Source of the DNA: Knufia peltigerae
Lineage: Eukaryota; Ascomycota; Eurotiomycetes; Chaetothyriales; Trichomeriaceae
Length of the DNA: 64,000 nt
NCBI GenBank assembly: GCA_030247855.1
Contig: JAPDRN010000007.1
Span: 372,001-436,000, forward strand
Reading direction: 5' to 3'
The translations under genes were made by a program, and so were the position numbers. The notes under the pieces were generated by a model that did no database searches, was not told where the DNA came from, and worked only from the letters and a program-made list of their open reading frames with translations. This document shows, one piece after another, positions 42,472-53,232 of this stretch (its first letter is position 1; every line of letters begins with the position of its first letter).

Positions 42472-45295
42472 TTACTGTTCATTCGCATGTAATGCACGGA
42501 GCACAGCGTTGCGGAAGACTTGAGATATTCCCCACACAGGCATGCGCTCAAGATTGTCAGCGGTCTGCTGCAAAATCTGCCGCGACCCTTGTCCGGAGAG
42601 GAGATCGGGGATTCCATGCATGCGCAAGATGCAGGGCTCCCCGGTCTCGACCCATTGCGCAACTCTTTGACCCTCTGGAGAATCATCCGAGCCCAGCCAG
42701 TCCAACTGGCATACCTCAGGCTGATCCTGGTGCTGTCGATACTGGGCGTTGGGTCCAGGTTCTGATGCTTGGTCGGCTTCTAATGCTTGTAGAAGAGGGA
42801 TACAGCTCCACACCAGGAAGCCGCTATGGAAGGAATGGTAGGACTCCAAGTGATGGTTGAAGGGATAGCGTCTGGTAGCATTCCACACGAATGCAGTGGT
42901 ACGGGCTACCTGACGAACCTTCTTCCCATTCCATGCCGCCCACTCCAAAATCACTTTCCGAGCCGGACCTGATGTTGGTTGCCCTCTCCACACAAGGTGG
43001 GTGTAGTTGATCAGATCATCTGCGTCCATGATGAGTGCAAGGTGAGCAAGACATGATTGTTGTACCACCGCATCGAAGCCTGTCTCGCGTGATACCCCAG
43101 GCCGCGGTTCCAAAGGCAAGGCGAATGTGCGGATCGCAGCATGAAGAGCCTTTCTCCGAGCAGTTAAGCCTTCTGGGTCAGTGAGGATGCCACCGCCCGC
43201 CGAAAATTCGAGTTCCATTGTATCCCACATGAGTCGGACAGCAGTGGCAAGGAGGATGTGTTTCTGGTAATCGTCAAAGATGCCGTTTTCCGAGTCTTGT
43301 CCGTCTTTCAAAAGGCCTTCGAGAGCCACGCTATATTTGATGCTGGGCGGAGCTGATCTGGACCACGGGTGGAGCGCTGCCCATGCCTCTGGAGATTCAG
43401 CTTCCCAGTGCTGAAACGAGGCTGGCATATCCATAGCTCTGATCTCCATCAAGGAAATGTATGGCCGGGTGCCTCTGCAGTATGTGCTGGAAGTATCATG
43501 GAGCTTGGAGCTGGTTTAGGACCAATCTCTCGAGGCAGATCGGGTGAGAACTCACAAATATGGCCCAAGCCAACCTGCGCATCTTTTCCACAAAGATCCA
43601 TGCTTCCCATCGCTGTTGAAGTGTACCCGCAGGTGTATAGCTCCTAAACCGGTGATCAAAGATCCCAGTATTGCGTGCATGATTGAGGAGAGTGCCACGA
43701 TTGCTTTCACTGAGTTCATAGAGACGCTTACTACCCCCAGAGAAGCCATGCAGGGATACCAACAGCTCCGCTGCGAGGAATTCACCCGTTCGTACGAATC
43801 GAGGGTCATATTCAGCCTAGTATCTTATCAGAACTCAGTAAATGTTGGTCAAAAAGTGTAGACTGCATGCCATAAACACCAAAAGCCGTCTGGTAACCTC
43901 GGCAAGTGCATTAGAGAATGACATTGCGTTCTGCAGACCTGAGTAACAGGCGCCGATGGAGGCAATAGCCAGTGTCAGAAAATGATCCTTGCCTGGGTCA
44001 AAGGTAGGGCGGTGGATGATCGGTGTGCTCTAATGTTCTTGTCAGCATGCGATCACTCCCAGTTTACATGATGAATGCCACGATATACACAGATGTGCAG
44101 GATGAGCCGCTGTATTATTTTTGCACCATATCGAACGTGCACTATGTGGTGTGAAGGCGTTCGACGATACCTTCGTTCGCGCGATCGCTCGAGGGCCGAA
44201 GAGACGCTATATAGCCTCGACAAACAAAGTAGAGCTGCTTACCTTGTGAAAGTGGGCGAAATATAAATCAACGAAGCAATCGAGTGTCGTCCCAGAAGGA
44301 AAATCTGCCAATGAGATGGGTTCCCAAGGGCTTTTCTGCGCAGATTGTCGTATTGATTTCATGATGCCATCTCTGATGTTCTCATTTGTGGGTGGTACAT
44401 CAAAATGACGCGAGTACATGAAGAATTGCTCAAATTTACCTAGAACCGGGAGTGAGGTCAACTGAACTGGCGCGGCACACCATTCCATGGGCCATCTGTC
44501 TTCTGGTACGGCGGGACCTGTGGTCTCTTGCTCGTCCGGAGTACAAGGGGTTCTGCCTCCAAGGGAGCGCTCCTGAATTAGAGGTGGGCGACTGGATGTG
44601 ACCGTCACTGGCCCCAGAGCGACTGGGACTGTCGAGGTTGTAATTGCATCCGCAGCAGGCAGAATGTCGTCGATACTGTCATTGAACACCCAGTCGAAAC
44701 CGGACAGAATATCCATGCTGCTGTGGGAGTCATATTGCTGTGAGTACGGTCCTGGGTCTGAAAAGAAGCCCATATAATCGAGAGAGTGGAGAGGTAGCTG
44801 TGGCTGGAAAGTCTGATATGCGAGCATCTGCACCGAAGCTGGAGTTTCGTACGGAGGCTGAGACGGCGTGCTGCCCATGTTGGGTGAATCAGTCATGTTA
44901 GAAGGATGACTTTTGTAGGCAAAATCAGGTGCGTCGGAGGCGTATTTGTATATGCACTTCAAGTCCTTTTTCAAGCATGTTGCGCAGCTTGGTCTTTCCC
45001 CCGTACATCGTACTTTGGAGCTGCTCAAGTGAGTCACGATGTTGTCGAAGAAACAGCTCGCAGATTTCCAAGTACTCACCGGCAGCAAGCATCGCAGGCT
45101 CTCTTGCGCTGTCTGGGTGGAGGACGCCCAAGGTCATGGATTTGTAAATGGCGACGAAGAGTATCCCTGGCATCGTTGATAGAACGTCAGATGGCGCCAT
45201 GAACTTGCCGTGGGCGAGTGATAGTCTACATACTTTCGCTCAAATCGCTTCTTGCACACTGGACATTCCTTGTCAGCGGTGCGTCTGCCGGACAT
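42472..45295 (-). CDS. Dual zinc-finger regulator: C2H2 finger plus Zn2Cys6 cluster plus fungal TF domain
   Basis: Six exons: 45295-45234, 45166-45080, 45020-44243, 44029-43880, 43816-43556 and 43503-42472 (introns 67, 59, 213, 63 and 52 nt), giving 789 residues. Splicing exons 1 and 2 builds one C2H2 finger, CPVCKKRFERKDTLRRHLQIH (Cys-X2-Cys-X12-His-X3-His). Splicing exons 2 and 3 completes a Zn2Cys6 cluster starting KRACDACCRSKVRC and ending DLKC, with CX2CX6CX6CX2CX6C spacing. The rest is a fungal-specific regulatory domain (IHRPTFDPGKD, AEYDPRF, RRLAWAIF, DTSSTYCRGTRPYIS). It binds DNA in the nucleus. It is divergent from the sugar porter (678 bases) and adjacent to the carboxylesterase, its likely targets. 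The intron 4 and 5 boundaries are my choice of the in-frame options. Confidence 0.85.
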
Positions 45296-45973
45296 GGCGT
45301 TGTGAGAAGTCCAGGTTATCCCTCATGCAGGGGTCGATCAAAACCATGTGCGAGGACAATGCGATGATCTGCAGATCCTCTGTAGCCAACGAGTGCCTTT
45401 TGTCGCGCGATCCTCGAGATGGCAAGGTCGGTACTACTGTTTCATGTCTGTCCAGACCAGACTACGAGCAACAATCGTCCGCAGCTGCCAAATGCGGGAC
45501 CACCAGTGTGATCAGTTGGCCGCACAAGGAGAATCAGCTGATGAGCCAGAACGGATGTTTGTGAACCAAGATGCTGGATATTGATGCCCGTGCCCCCACG
45601 GCCTCGGCTATGGTAGTGTGGATACCGAGTACTCCGTAAAGAGCAGCACTGTATGTCGGAGCTTCGGGTGTCGAGGTGCTAGCCTGTCGATCGACCCGCA
45701 AAACCCCAGAACACGACTCGGAGCCATCGATTGTTTGATTTTGTTCAAAGAATTTTCCCGGCTCATGGTACGTAATAATGAGTACGGGGAGAGGCGAGCG
45801 AGGCATGGGCCTGATCACTATAAATCCTGGAGAAGGATCCACATGAATCTCCTGTGTCACTCAGGTTCTTTCTCGCCCTGCAAGCGAACAGTTGCTCAAG
45901 GAATAGTTTTCGAGGTTCGAGTCAACATCGGTCATCTCAGGAATCGACGTCCTTCGTTCTTACTATAACCAAC
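45296..45973. promoter_or_regulatory. Divergent promoter shared by the dual zinc-finger regulator and the sugar porter
   Basis: 678 bases between the two ATGs, with no gene inside. A TACTCCGTA motif is at 45630-45638. The head-to-head layout is typical of pathway-specific fungal regulators and their transporter targets; shared control is inferred from layout only. Confidence 0.5.
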
Positions 45974-47769
45974 ATGGCTGACCACACCGGGCCGAGCGGC
46001 ACGATGTACACTCGCAGTGCTAAAAGAGTGCTGGGCTACTGTATGCTCGTTGGCATGTTGGCCGTCACACAAGGCCTCGACATAGCGCAAACGTCTGGAT
46101 TCCTTGCCATGCCTAGGTTCAACCAAGACTTTGGCAGATGGAACGAGGCGGCACAAGGCCATGTTATTACCGCCGGTCAGCAAACGGAAATGTTTGGTAT
46201 CTTGCTCGCTGGTGCTGTCGTCTCTTCTGCGGCATCTGGTTGGGTCGGCACACATTGGGGTCGTCGTACCGGCATCTTTGTCGGAGCTCTCACTGGCTTC
46301 ATCAATCCTATCATTCAGGCGACCGTGACCACCTGGGCAGGGCTTATGGTCGGCAAGTTCATCTCTGGATTTGGTATCGGACTTGGGCAGACCTTTGTGA
46401 TTCCATACTGGGCCGAAACGACGCCGGCTCACCTCCGTGGCTTGGTGCTGGTCAGTCTGCAAGGAATCATCAACATCTTTACCCTTGTGGGATCGTGTGT
46501 CAATGAAGGAACGCACGACCTCACTACCCGCTGGGCGTATCGTGGTCCTCTTCTGACGGAGTTGCTTGCTCCACTGATTCTTCTTGTGGCTATATATTGG
46601 ATCCCGGAGACACCACGTAGGTCACAGATTGTCGGCGAGAGAGCGGAAGATCCTTTACTTACAGCATCGCAGGTTTCTACGCCTCTCACGGTCGTCCGGA
46701 CGATGCGTTCGATTCCATGAGGAAGATCAGAGGACCAACATATCCGGAAGAAGAGATTCAGGATGAAGTCAAGGAGGTCATCGCCATGGATCGCATTGAG
46801 AAGGAGCTCGAGGGGTCCGCGCGTTGGATTGACCTCTTCAGGGGCACGGATCTCCGGAGGACGGTGGTTTCCGTGATTGCCATCACGTGTCAGGAGTTCT
46901 CAGGCATATCGTTCATCACTGGGGTAAGGCCCTCTTGTCTTCGAGCCCGGAAGACGGCTGACCACTTGTAGTACGGCACATATTTCTTCAGCATCTCGGG
47001 AGTCAACAATCCCTTCGTCATCTCCGTCATCACAGGCATTTGTGGTATAGCTGGCTCAGCCGCGGCATTTGCTCTGATCAAATTCTGTGGCCGACGTCCA
47101 ATCCTCATCTATGGAGCTGCCGCACAAGGTACATCGATGCTCACGTTTGCCATTGTCGCTGTCGCTGCTCCGGGTAGCCACGCCGCCGCACAGTGTTTGG
47201 CTGCATTCGTCAGCTTGTTCATCTTCTCCTACGGCGCGACCTGGGGTGCGGTGGGACCCGTTGTCCTCGGAGAGCTGTCGTCGACAAAGTTGCGCTCCAA
47301 AACGATCTCGCTCTGCTACATAGCAGGATGGTCCGCTGACATATTGATCATCTGCGGTACTCCATACCTCATTGGTGCCGACTATGCCAACCTTGGAGCC
47401 AAAGTTGGCTTCATATATGGCGGCATCGCTATCCTGGTGGTAATCTGGACATTCTTCTTCCTTCCCGGTACGTACGCCTTATTCGGTTGTGGTTCTTCTT
47501 GACTCGTGCAGTGTGCTGATGTGTCTCATCGAAAATAGAAACCAAGGATCGAACGCTGGAAGAAATTGACGAAATGTTCATGAACGTGAGTGAAATTGGT
47601 CAGAAGCGCAGAGCCTGGATGCTAACCCAGAGAACAGAAAGTGCCAGCTCGTCAATTCAAGAACTATGTCATTACCAAGAATGTACAAGGCCTTTCGGTG
47701 CAGGATCAGATCGACCATATTGGAGAGAAGGCTCTTGTGTCGGTGGAAACCGTGGAGAACAGGGCCTGA
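45974..47769 (+). CDS. MFS sugar porter (hexose/disaccharide transporter family)
   Basis: Five exons: 45974-46616, 46673-46923, 46972-47467, 47539-47585 and 47638-47769 (introns 56, 48, 71 and 52 nt), giving 522 residues. The sugar-porter fingerprints are visible: GTHWGRRTG after TM2, a PETPR signature at the exon 1/2 junction, the cytosolic loop with a LFRGTDLRR block, QEFSGISFITGYGTYFF at TM7, FCGRRP after TM8 and PETKDRTLEEID after TM12. Twelve helices are expected, at the plasma membrane. The N-terminus is short; an upstream in-frame extension lacks an ATG. An alternative first intron (46621-46664) is possible but shorter and gives a less typical peptide. The sugar cannot be named. Confidence 0.9.
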
Positions 47770-48744
47770 GGGACTTTAAGTGCCGGTACTTGCCCTACCG
47801 TGGTTGCTGGACAAAGGATGAAGTGTTTGAATGGGCGAATCTTGCACTATCCCTATAAGCGGTTGCAATCTCCTCAGGGATGCAACGACAAAGACTGCGC
47901 CTGGTCCGGTGGTTGTAACACTATCTTGTGAGTAGAGAAGTGTAGATGATTTTGACAGTATCATGTATGCATCAACAATAAAACAAGAATATCCAAAGGT
48001 AGATATATTGCTCAAGCAGATTTGCTTTCGCAATCGACCACAGGTTGTGGAAAACAGGGCTTCCCGTTCGCTCAGCCGTACTTAAGCCACAAGCCGATTA
48101 GTTAGTAGTTGCGTCGGTGACGAGCAGCGAATCCTAATTGTTGATTGTTTTTGCTTTTTTTTCTCCTTTTTTAGTGGATTAACTCAAGTACAATATGCGA
48201 AGTAAAGAAGGATTTGTATACGGTTACTCTGCGTATATACTGATATATACTGATATAGAATTTCAGGCAACCAGGACGTGATTTATGGTGGTGATAAGAG
48301 CCAAATTAGCACATCTGCGACCCGGTGGTCGCCTATACATAGATATCATTTTGCCTAATCACACAGAGCAACTTCTTGCATTTTCTATCTTCACATCTCG
48401 TGTCTAGTCGAAAACCAAAATCCTGCACCGCCCCAAGATTCATGTTGCTCATGTTTTTCCTTTTTTGCCGATGACATGATGCTTCTGTCTTATTTTAACT
48501 CTCGCCGGGATCTCGCGATCATCTACGAGAAGACATCAGCTACAAAATGACCCTATCAACACGTACATAATGCGACCAAATGCTCCCGACCGTCCCCTTC
48601 CCCGCTGCTGTGGGAATTCCGCGAAGATATACAATCCACAAACCCCGACACCATCACCTCAGGTAGTTGTTTCTACCCATACCCCTACCGATCATGAGGT
48701 ACTTCTCAAGTAAAGTGTCCAAATATCATCCATTCACTCTTCTA
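47770..48744. other. Intergenic between convergent sugar porter and Edc4-like gene
   Basis: 3' flanks. An AATAAA polyadenylation-like signal (47977-47982) lies 208 bases past the porter stop. A short direct repeat ATATACTGAT occurs near 48233-48257. No gene supported. Confidence 0.6.
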
Positions 48745-51700
48745 TCAACCCATACGGCCTCCTCGACCTAGACCAACTGCGCCCAGCAATGCCGTCCTCA
48801 GATCTTTTGCCTTTCTCGAAACCAACGGCATGAGCTGTAGAGCAGGATCTCGAGGGTCTCGCTCTGCAATCGTCATGTACAGACTTTCAAGCTTTGTAAT
48901 AAGCGAGGTCAAAAGCGCTGGAGCATGCTGTGCTAAATCAGCTATCTCAGGATCCTGAAAGGTAAAGGTTAGCGAAGCCACAAAATGCATGTAAGAGCCA
49001 TCACATACCGAGACGTCAACTGCTTCGAAAGCTGCCAAGATCCATTCCAGTCTCCGAGCAGTGTTTGTGCCCAGAGAATTGCCAATGGTGATAGCAATGG
49101 AAAATGCAATGAGAGGCGAAACATCTGTAGCAAGATACTCGGGCGTATAATGGATGAAGAGTTTGTCGAAAAGGTCAACCGGCTGGCTTGATTGTAGCCA
49201 TTTGATCGAGCCTTCCTCGTAACGTCCTTCGTTCATCAGGTCGGTGATCTCGTCAAATTCGGCTTGCTCTTTCGTCTTCTGTTTAGGCATGCTCTGGTGA
49301 CCAAGACTTTGTGGCGATGGAGTCATACGTGCGGTAGACACTTGAAGTGATCCACCAGGGGTGCTGCCCTCTCCGAGAAGAGCCAATTGACGGCGATCCT
49401 TCAAGATCTGATTTTGGAATGCGACCTGAGAATTTGACATCTGTTGCAAGGTTTCCGTGGTGGCCTGAAGGACTTGACCAAGCTTCTCCAGCCTATCCAT
49501 GTCATGTTGCCTGGCAGTCTCCAGCTGACGTATTTCATTACGGAACCGAACCTCGACATCAGATGCAGCCTTTTCAGCGGCAGACACCGCAAGCGTCTTG
49601 AATGCCGGCACGATTTGTTTTTGTAGTATCTCCACGAGCTGTGCCTCCATTTGCTTCGAAATTTTCTGGGAAATAGTGTCTGCAATGGTCCGACTCATCT
49701 GAGGACTCTGGAGAGCTGCGTTGATAGCAACCGGCAATCGAGCACCCAATTCTTGCGGCACCAGAGACTGAAGGGACTTCTGAACGGCGTCACCCACCTG
49801 TCCGCTGACAGCTTGTAAAGTAGCACTAGTGACAGCTGGAACCACGGAATGCTGCATCTGTGCAGACACAATGCGTGACATGGCCTTGTCAACGTTGTTG
49901 GTCAAGGTGTTGGAGACTACCTCAAGAAGTTTTTGTTGGTTTCTAATGTTAGACTGGTCTTGTACAACTCGATCATTCTGGATGTTCTGGTACAAAACAG
50001 TAAGTTCGTTACGGAACTCGCCCGCTACGACACGCTCCAGTTTTTTGAGCTCTTTATCAAGCCAGTCACCGGAAATGCCTACGGAGACGGCCTTATTCGA
50101 AGATTCTTCAGCAGCTGTTGGAACAGGCTTTCTGGTTGAAGGATCTTCAGATGTTGTGTAGCCTGGCTCAACAGAAGCTTGGGCAGACACAGGCTGCTGC
50201 TTGCTCGGCGAGGACGTACGTGAAGCTGGCTTGTCTGAAGCACTGAGGTCTGTGGCTTGTGCAGCCTTCTTTTTGCTCTTCTTGCTTTGCTTGTTGGATG
50301 TGCCTTCACTCGGCACTGGCTCGGCTTGAGGTTCAGGAACTGCGAGGGGTGCAGAAGCTGCTTTGGATGGCTCTTGCACTTCTAACGGCGCAGCTTCAGT
50401 ACGCTCAGTAGAAGTTTCAGCCTTCTTAGCAGACTTCTTCTTGGAGGCCTTGGAAGCCTGTGGAGCGTCTTCAACAGGGATCTTGCTTGATTGGGTTTCT
50501 TCAATGACACTTCCAAGTCGCAGTTCCTTCAGGCTGATGAGACCTTCATCGGCGGCGCTAATACCGTGGACAACTTTACTGTCAGCATTCCAGCCAAGAT
50601 CTTCCTTATTGATGGTCAAGCAAGTCACGCCTTTAGAGTGAACCACATAGAGTTCAAACAGTGCCGCCTTCTCGTCGATTGTCTTTTTGTCATCCGTGCC
50701 TCGGTAGATAGGTAGTAATTCAACGCTCCTAAGTTGACCTCTTCCGGAGAACGAGATCTCGCGGATGCCGCTCATGCAAGCTGTGGATTCTGGCTTGGGT
50801 AGTTCCGGATCTTTCAACGCAATGCGTTGAACAAAGGCAGCTTGTGAACAGGACGAGCTAAGGGTGTATCGAGGAGCCGAAAGGTGGATGAAGAAGAGGG
50901 AGTTTCTGGTAGGGTGGCCAACCACAATGATACCACTGTTGGGATGATAGTTGACGCTGCAAATACCATCGGTCTCGTTCTCATGAGGAAAGTTGATCTC
51001 CTGAACAGCTTTTCCCAGAGCAATGTCCCAAAGCTGCAACGTGTGGTTCTGTCTCAAACCGACCAATACGTACCGCAAAGCACCTCCCTTTATGTAAGGA
51101 CGGGACTTGTCAACGAAGAGCACTGACGTAGGCCATGACTTTTCCGCGGGTGAAGCTGTAGACAATGAGAGCAGTGGCGTATCAACGGTGAGGCCGGCAT
51201 CGTGTGCAGCAGTTGCATTGGACTCCTCAATAAGCTTGCGAATATCCCAAAATCGCAACCTCCCAGTCTTATCCAAAGAGACAATCAGGCTGTCATCCTC
51301 ACTGAAAGTGAAATCCTTGCCGGCCTTACCGGTGGAGATCTGAAACGCACGCTCTGAAAATAACTTTTCCACGTCAACGCGACGATTGTTCTCGTCAACC
51401 CCATAGCGCGAGGAAAGTGCAGCCGCAGGCCAAATAAGATGAATTGCCTTTCCTCTTCCAATGGCAAAGAACTCTGGATGCCGCGAGCTTCGTTTGGCAC
51501 GGGTCTTGAGAACGCCTCCAGCCGTATTCTCATCCGCTGGTGGGTGGGGAGGGAAAATAAGGGTTTCGGACTCGAGCTCATTCTTCTCAAACAAATCGTT
51601 ACCTTCTTTCTGAATGGTGGCATAATACACGGCTCCGCTAACTCCCGTCCCAAGAACGGCCTGCTCGTCAGAAGCGGGTCCGTTGAGTGAGGTGGTACAG

Positions 51701-53232
51701 AAAGCGACGTTGAAAATGCGATCGTGGGAATTCTTGAAGACTTGTCGATCGCTGCCATCATCTTGTCGTATGATTCGCATACCACCACTCTTGATCAGCG
51801 CATAGGTGATATATTTGGCAGTTGCCACGGCCAGAGAGCGATCAAGCTGGTCAAACTCTTTCTTCAAACGAGAAATCTCCATGACGCCATCATCGCGAAT
51901 TGACACATCAGAAGGTGTGTCCAACTTCAGCGAGATAGAAACGAATGGTTTGATGGGGAAATTGTAGACAGGAATGACCCGCTCGCCAGACTCTTTGGAA
52001 GGCGATTCTTCCGCATCTTCCCATTCATCCCCGCCGTTCGCGTCTGCTTCAGTCGGTTTGTCGGGGTGGTCGTCATGCTGAATGCCATTGCTTGGCTCGT
52101 TCATAACCTCAGGTTTTTCAACAACGGGAGGCTTCAGCACCCCGAACAGTCTTTCCAGTTGTGCTCGCTTCTCCTTCTCAGTCATCTCGGTCTCGATCTC
52201 CTTTTCAGGCACAGACACCGAGGGCTCCCGAGAGAGAGTACCCTGTCTGCTTGTGGATGGTAGACGAGGTGTTAGGATCTTCCTCTTGGTAATTTGCTCC
52301 GGGGTAGCGACGGGTGAGGCGCCTTCCTGAATGTTGTCATGAGCAGACTCGATACTCGGGACAGGTATGTCAGAAGCACTGACCGCTGGGATGGGGGTCT
52401 TGGTCTTCGGGGTCTGTGAACGGGAAGCCTGGAGTGCTTCAAATGGATTGACATAGGTAAAGAGCGGCTTGTTCTCGACACCTGAGTCGACCGCTGGGTT
52501 ATGACCATTCTGCTCTTGACCTCCGGTCGTGGCCGGGGATGCACCAAACACACGGACAGGAAGGCTGACCGCATCTGGACTTGAGTGATTTGGACTCTTA
52601 TCCTCAGGCTCTGACTGCTGCTGCTTGGGACGAACCCTATCCACAGAAATCTGTCGACCTACGTTCCCTGGTTGCGCTTTGCTGAGAAGCTTGAGCAGTG
52701 CGTCCTGGGAAGCATGCTGAGCGGTGGCGGATGACGGTTCATGGCCGCCTCCTCCTTGATCTTCCAAGTTGAACGGTGACTTGGGTGCGGTGGAGGGTTT
52801 AGCTGGAGGAGGACTCATGAATTTTGCGACGAGTTCGGATGCTGACAACGACGGGCCTCGGGCGGTGTTTCCTCCTTCTTCTGATTTTGGCAAAACGTTC
52901 TCATTGTTGGGAGTCTGAGCAACTGCAGGAGTAGGAGAGGTCGCACCGATATTGGCAGTAGGTTGAGACGCGGCTCCGAAATTGAGTAGATTCAGAAGTG
53001 ACTGGGCCGTGACAGCACCGCCCTGCGAGGGCACGGCAGCAGGTTGCGAGCGTACGTTTCCGAACGAAGCAAAAGCCGGCGGCGTCGAAGGCAATGGCTG
53101 AGCAGCAGCATTTGCAGACTGAGGAGGAAATCCGCCGGTGCTGAGACCATTAGAAGCTTGGGAAGGCGCAGGCGAGTCGCGAGCCTTGGGCTTCAGGTTG
53201 GCAAAGAGAGCTTGGAGATCGTTGTTCGACAT
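48745..53232 (-). CDS. Edc4/Ge-1-like P-body scaffold protein
   Basis: Start ATG at 53232. It is readable as one frame of 1,495 residues, but an almost perfect intron (GTATGT...GCTAAC...TTTCAG, 48955-49008, 54 nt) probably lies near the 3' end, giving exons 53232-49009 and 48954-48745 and 1,477 residues. The protein has a long disordered Pro/Ser/Gln-rich N-terminus starting NNDLQALFANLKPK, a WD40-type propeller (about 430-870) with LRFWDIRKL and LQLWDIALGKA blades, a Lys/Ala/Ser-rich linker, and a C-terminal coiled coil plus alpha-helical repeat domain. This order is that of metazoan Edc4/Ge-1 and fission-yeast Pdc1, which link Dcp2 decapping to P-bodies in the cytoplasm. Confidence 0.87.
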   Translation of the reverse strand: MSNNDLQALFANLKPKARDSPAPSQASNGLSTGGFPPQSANAAAQPLPSTPPAFASFGNVRSQPAAVPSQGGAVTAQSLLNLLNFGAASQPTANIGATSPTPAVAQTPNNENVLPKSEEGGNTARGPSLSASELVAKFMSPPPAKPSTAPKSPFNLEDQGGGGHEPSSATAQHASQDALLKLLSKAQPGNVGRQISVDRVRPKQQQSEPEDKSPNHSSPDAVSLPVRVFGASPATTGGQEQNGHNPAVDSGVENKPLFTYVNPFEALQASRSQTPKTKTPIPAVSASDIPVPSIESAHDNIQEGASPVATPEQITKRKILTPRLPSTSRQGTLSREPSVSVPEKEIETEMTEKEKRAQLERLFGVLKPPVVEKPEVMNEPSNGIQHDDHPDKPTEADANGGDEWEDAEESPSKESGERVIPVYNFPIKPFVSISLKLDTPSDVSIRDDGVMEISRLKKEFDQLDRSLAVATAKYITYALIKSGGMRIIRQDDGSDRQVFKNSHDRIFNVAFCTTSLNGPASDEQAVLGTGVSGAVYYATIQKEGNDLFEKNELESETLIFPPHPPADENTAGGVLKTRAKRSSRHPEFFAIGRGKAIHLIWPAAALSSRYGVDENNRRVDVEKLFSERAFQISTGKAGKDFTFSEDDSLIVSLDKTGRLRFWDIRKLIEESNATAAHDAGLTVDTPLLSLSTASPAEKSWPTSVLFVDKSRPYIKGGALRYVLVGLRQNHTLQLWDIALGKAVQEINFPHENETDGICSVNYHPNSGIIVVGHPTRNSLFFIHLSAPRYTLSSSCSQAAFVQRIALKDPELPKPESTACMSGIREISFSGRGQLRSVELLPIYRGTDDKKTIDEKAALFELYVVHSKGVTCLTINKEDLGWNADSKVVHGISAADEGLISLKELRLGSVIEETQSSKIPVEDAPQASKASKKKSAKKAETSTERTEAAPLEVQEPSKAASAPLAVPEPQAEPVPSEGTSNKQSKKSKKKAAQATDLSASDKPASRTSSPSKQQPVSAQASVEPGYTTSEDPSTRKPVPTAAEESSNKAVSVGISGDWLDKELKKLERVVAGEFRNELTVLYQNIQNDRVVQDQSNIRNQQKLLEVVSNTLTNNVDKAMSRIVSAQMQHSVVPAVTSATLQAVSGQVGDAVQKSLQSLVPQELGARLPVAINAALQSPQMSRTIADTISQKISKQMEAQLVEILQKQIVPAFKTLAVSAAEKAASDVEVRFRNEIRQLETARQHDMDRLEKLGQVLQATTETLQQMSNSQVAFQNQILKDRRQLALLGEGSTPGGSLQVSTARMTPSPQSLGHQSMPKQKTKEQAEFDEITDLMNEGRYEEGSIKWLQSSQPVDLFDKLFIHYTPEYLATDVSPLIAFSIAITIGNSLGTNTARRLEWILAAFEAVDVSVCDGSYMHFVASLTFTFQDPEIADLAQHAPALLTSLITKLESLYMTIAERDPRDPALQLMPLVSRKAKDLRTALLGAVGLGRGGRMG

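Noticed and set aside
45914..45923. GGTTCGAGTC resembling a tRNA T-arm / B box
   Set aside because: No matching A box, acceptor stem or anticodon arm around it; it lies in the 5' leader of the sugar porter.
46621..46664. Alternative first intron of the sugar porter
   Set aside because: It keeps the frame, but at 44 nt it is short and inserts residues after PETPR that do not fit the family; the 46617-46672 intron is preferred.
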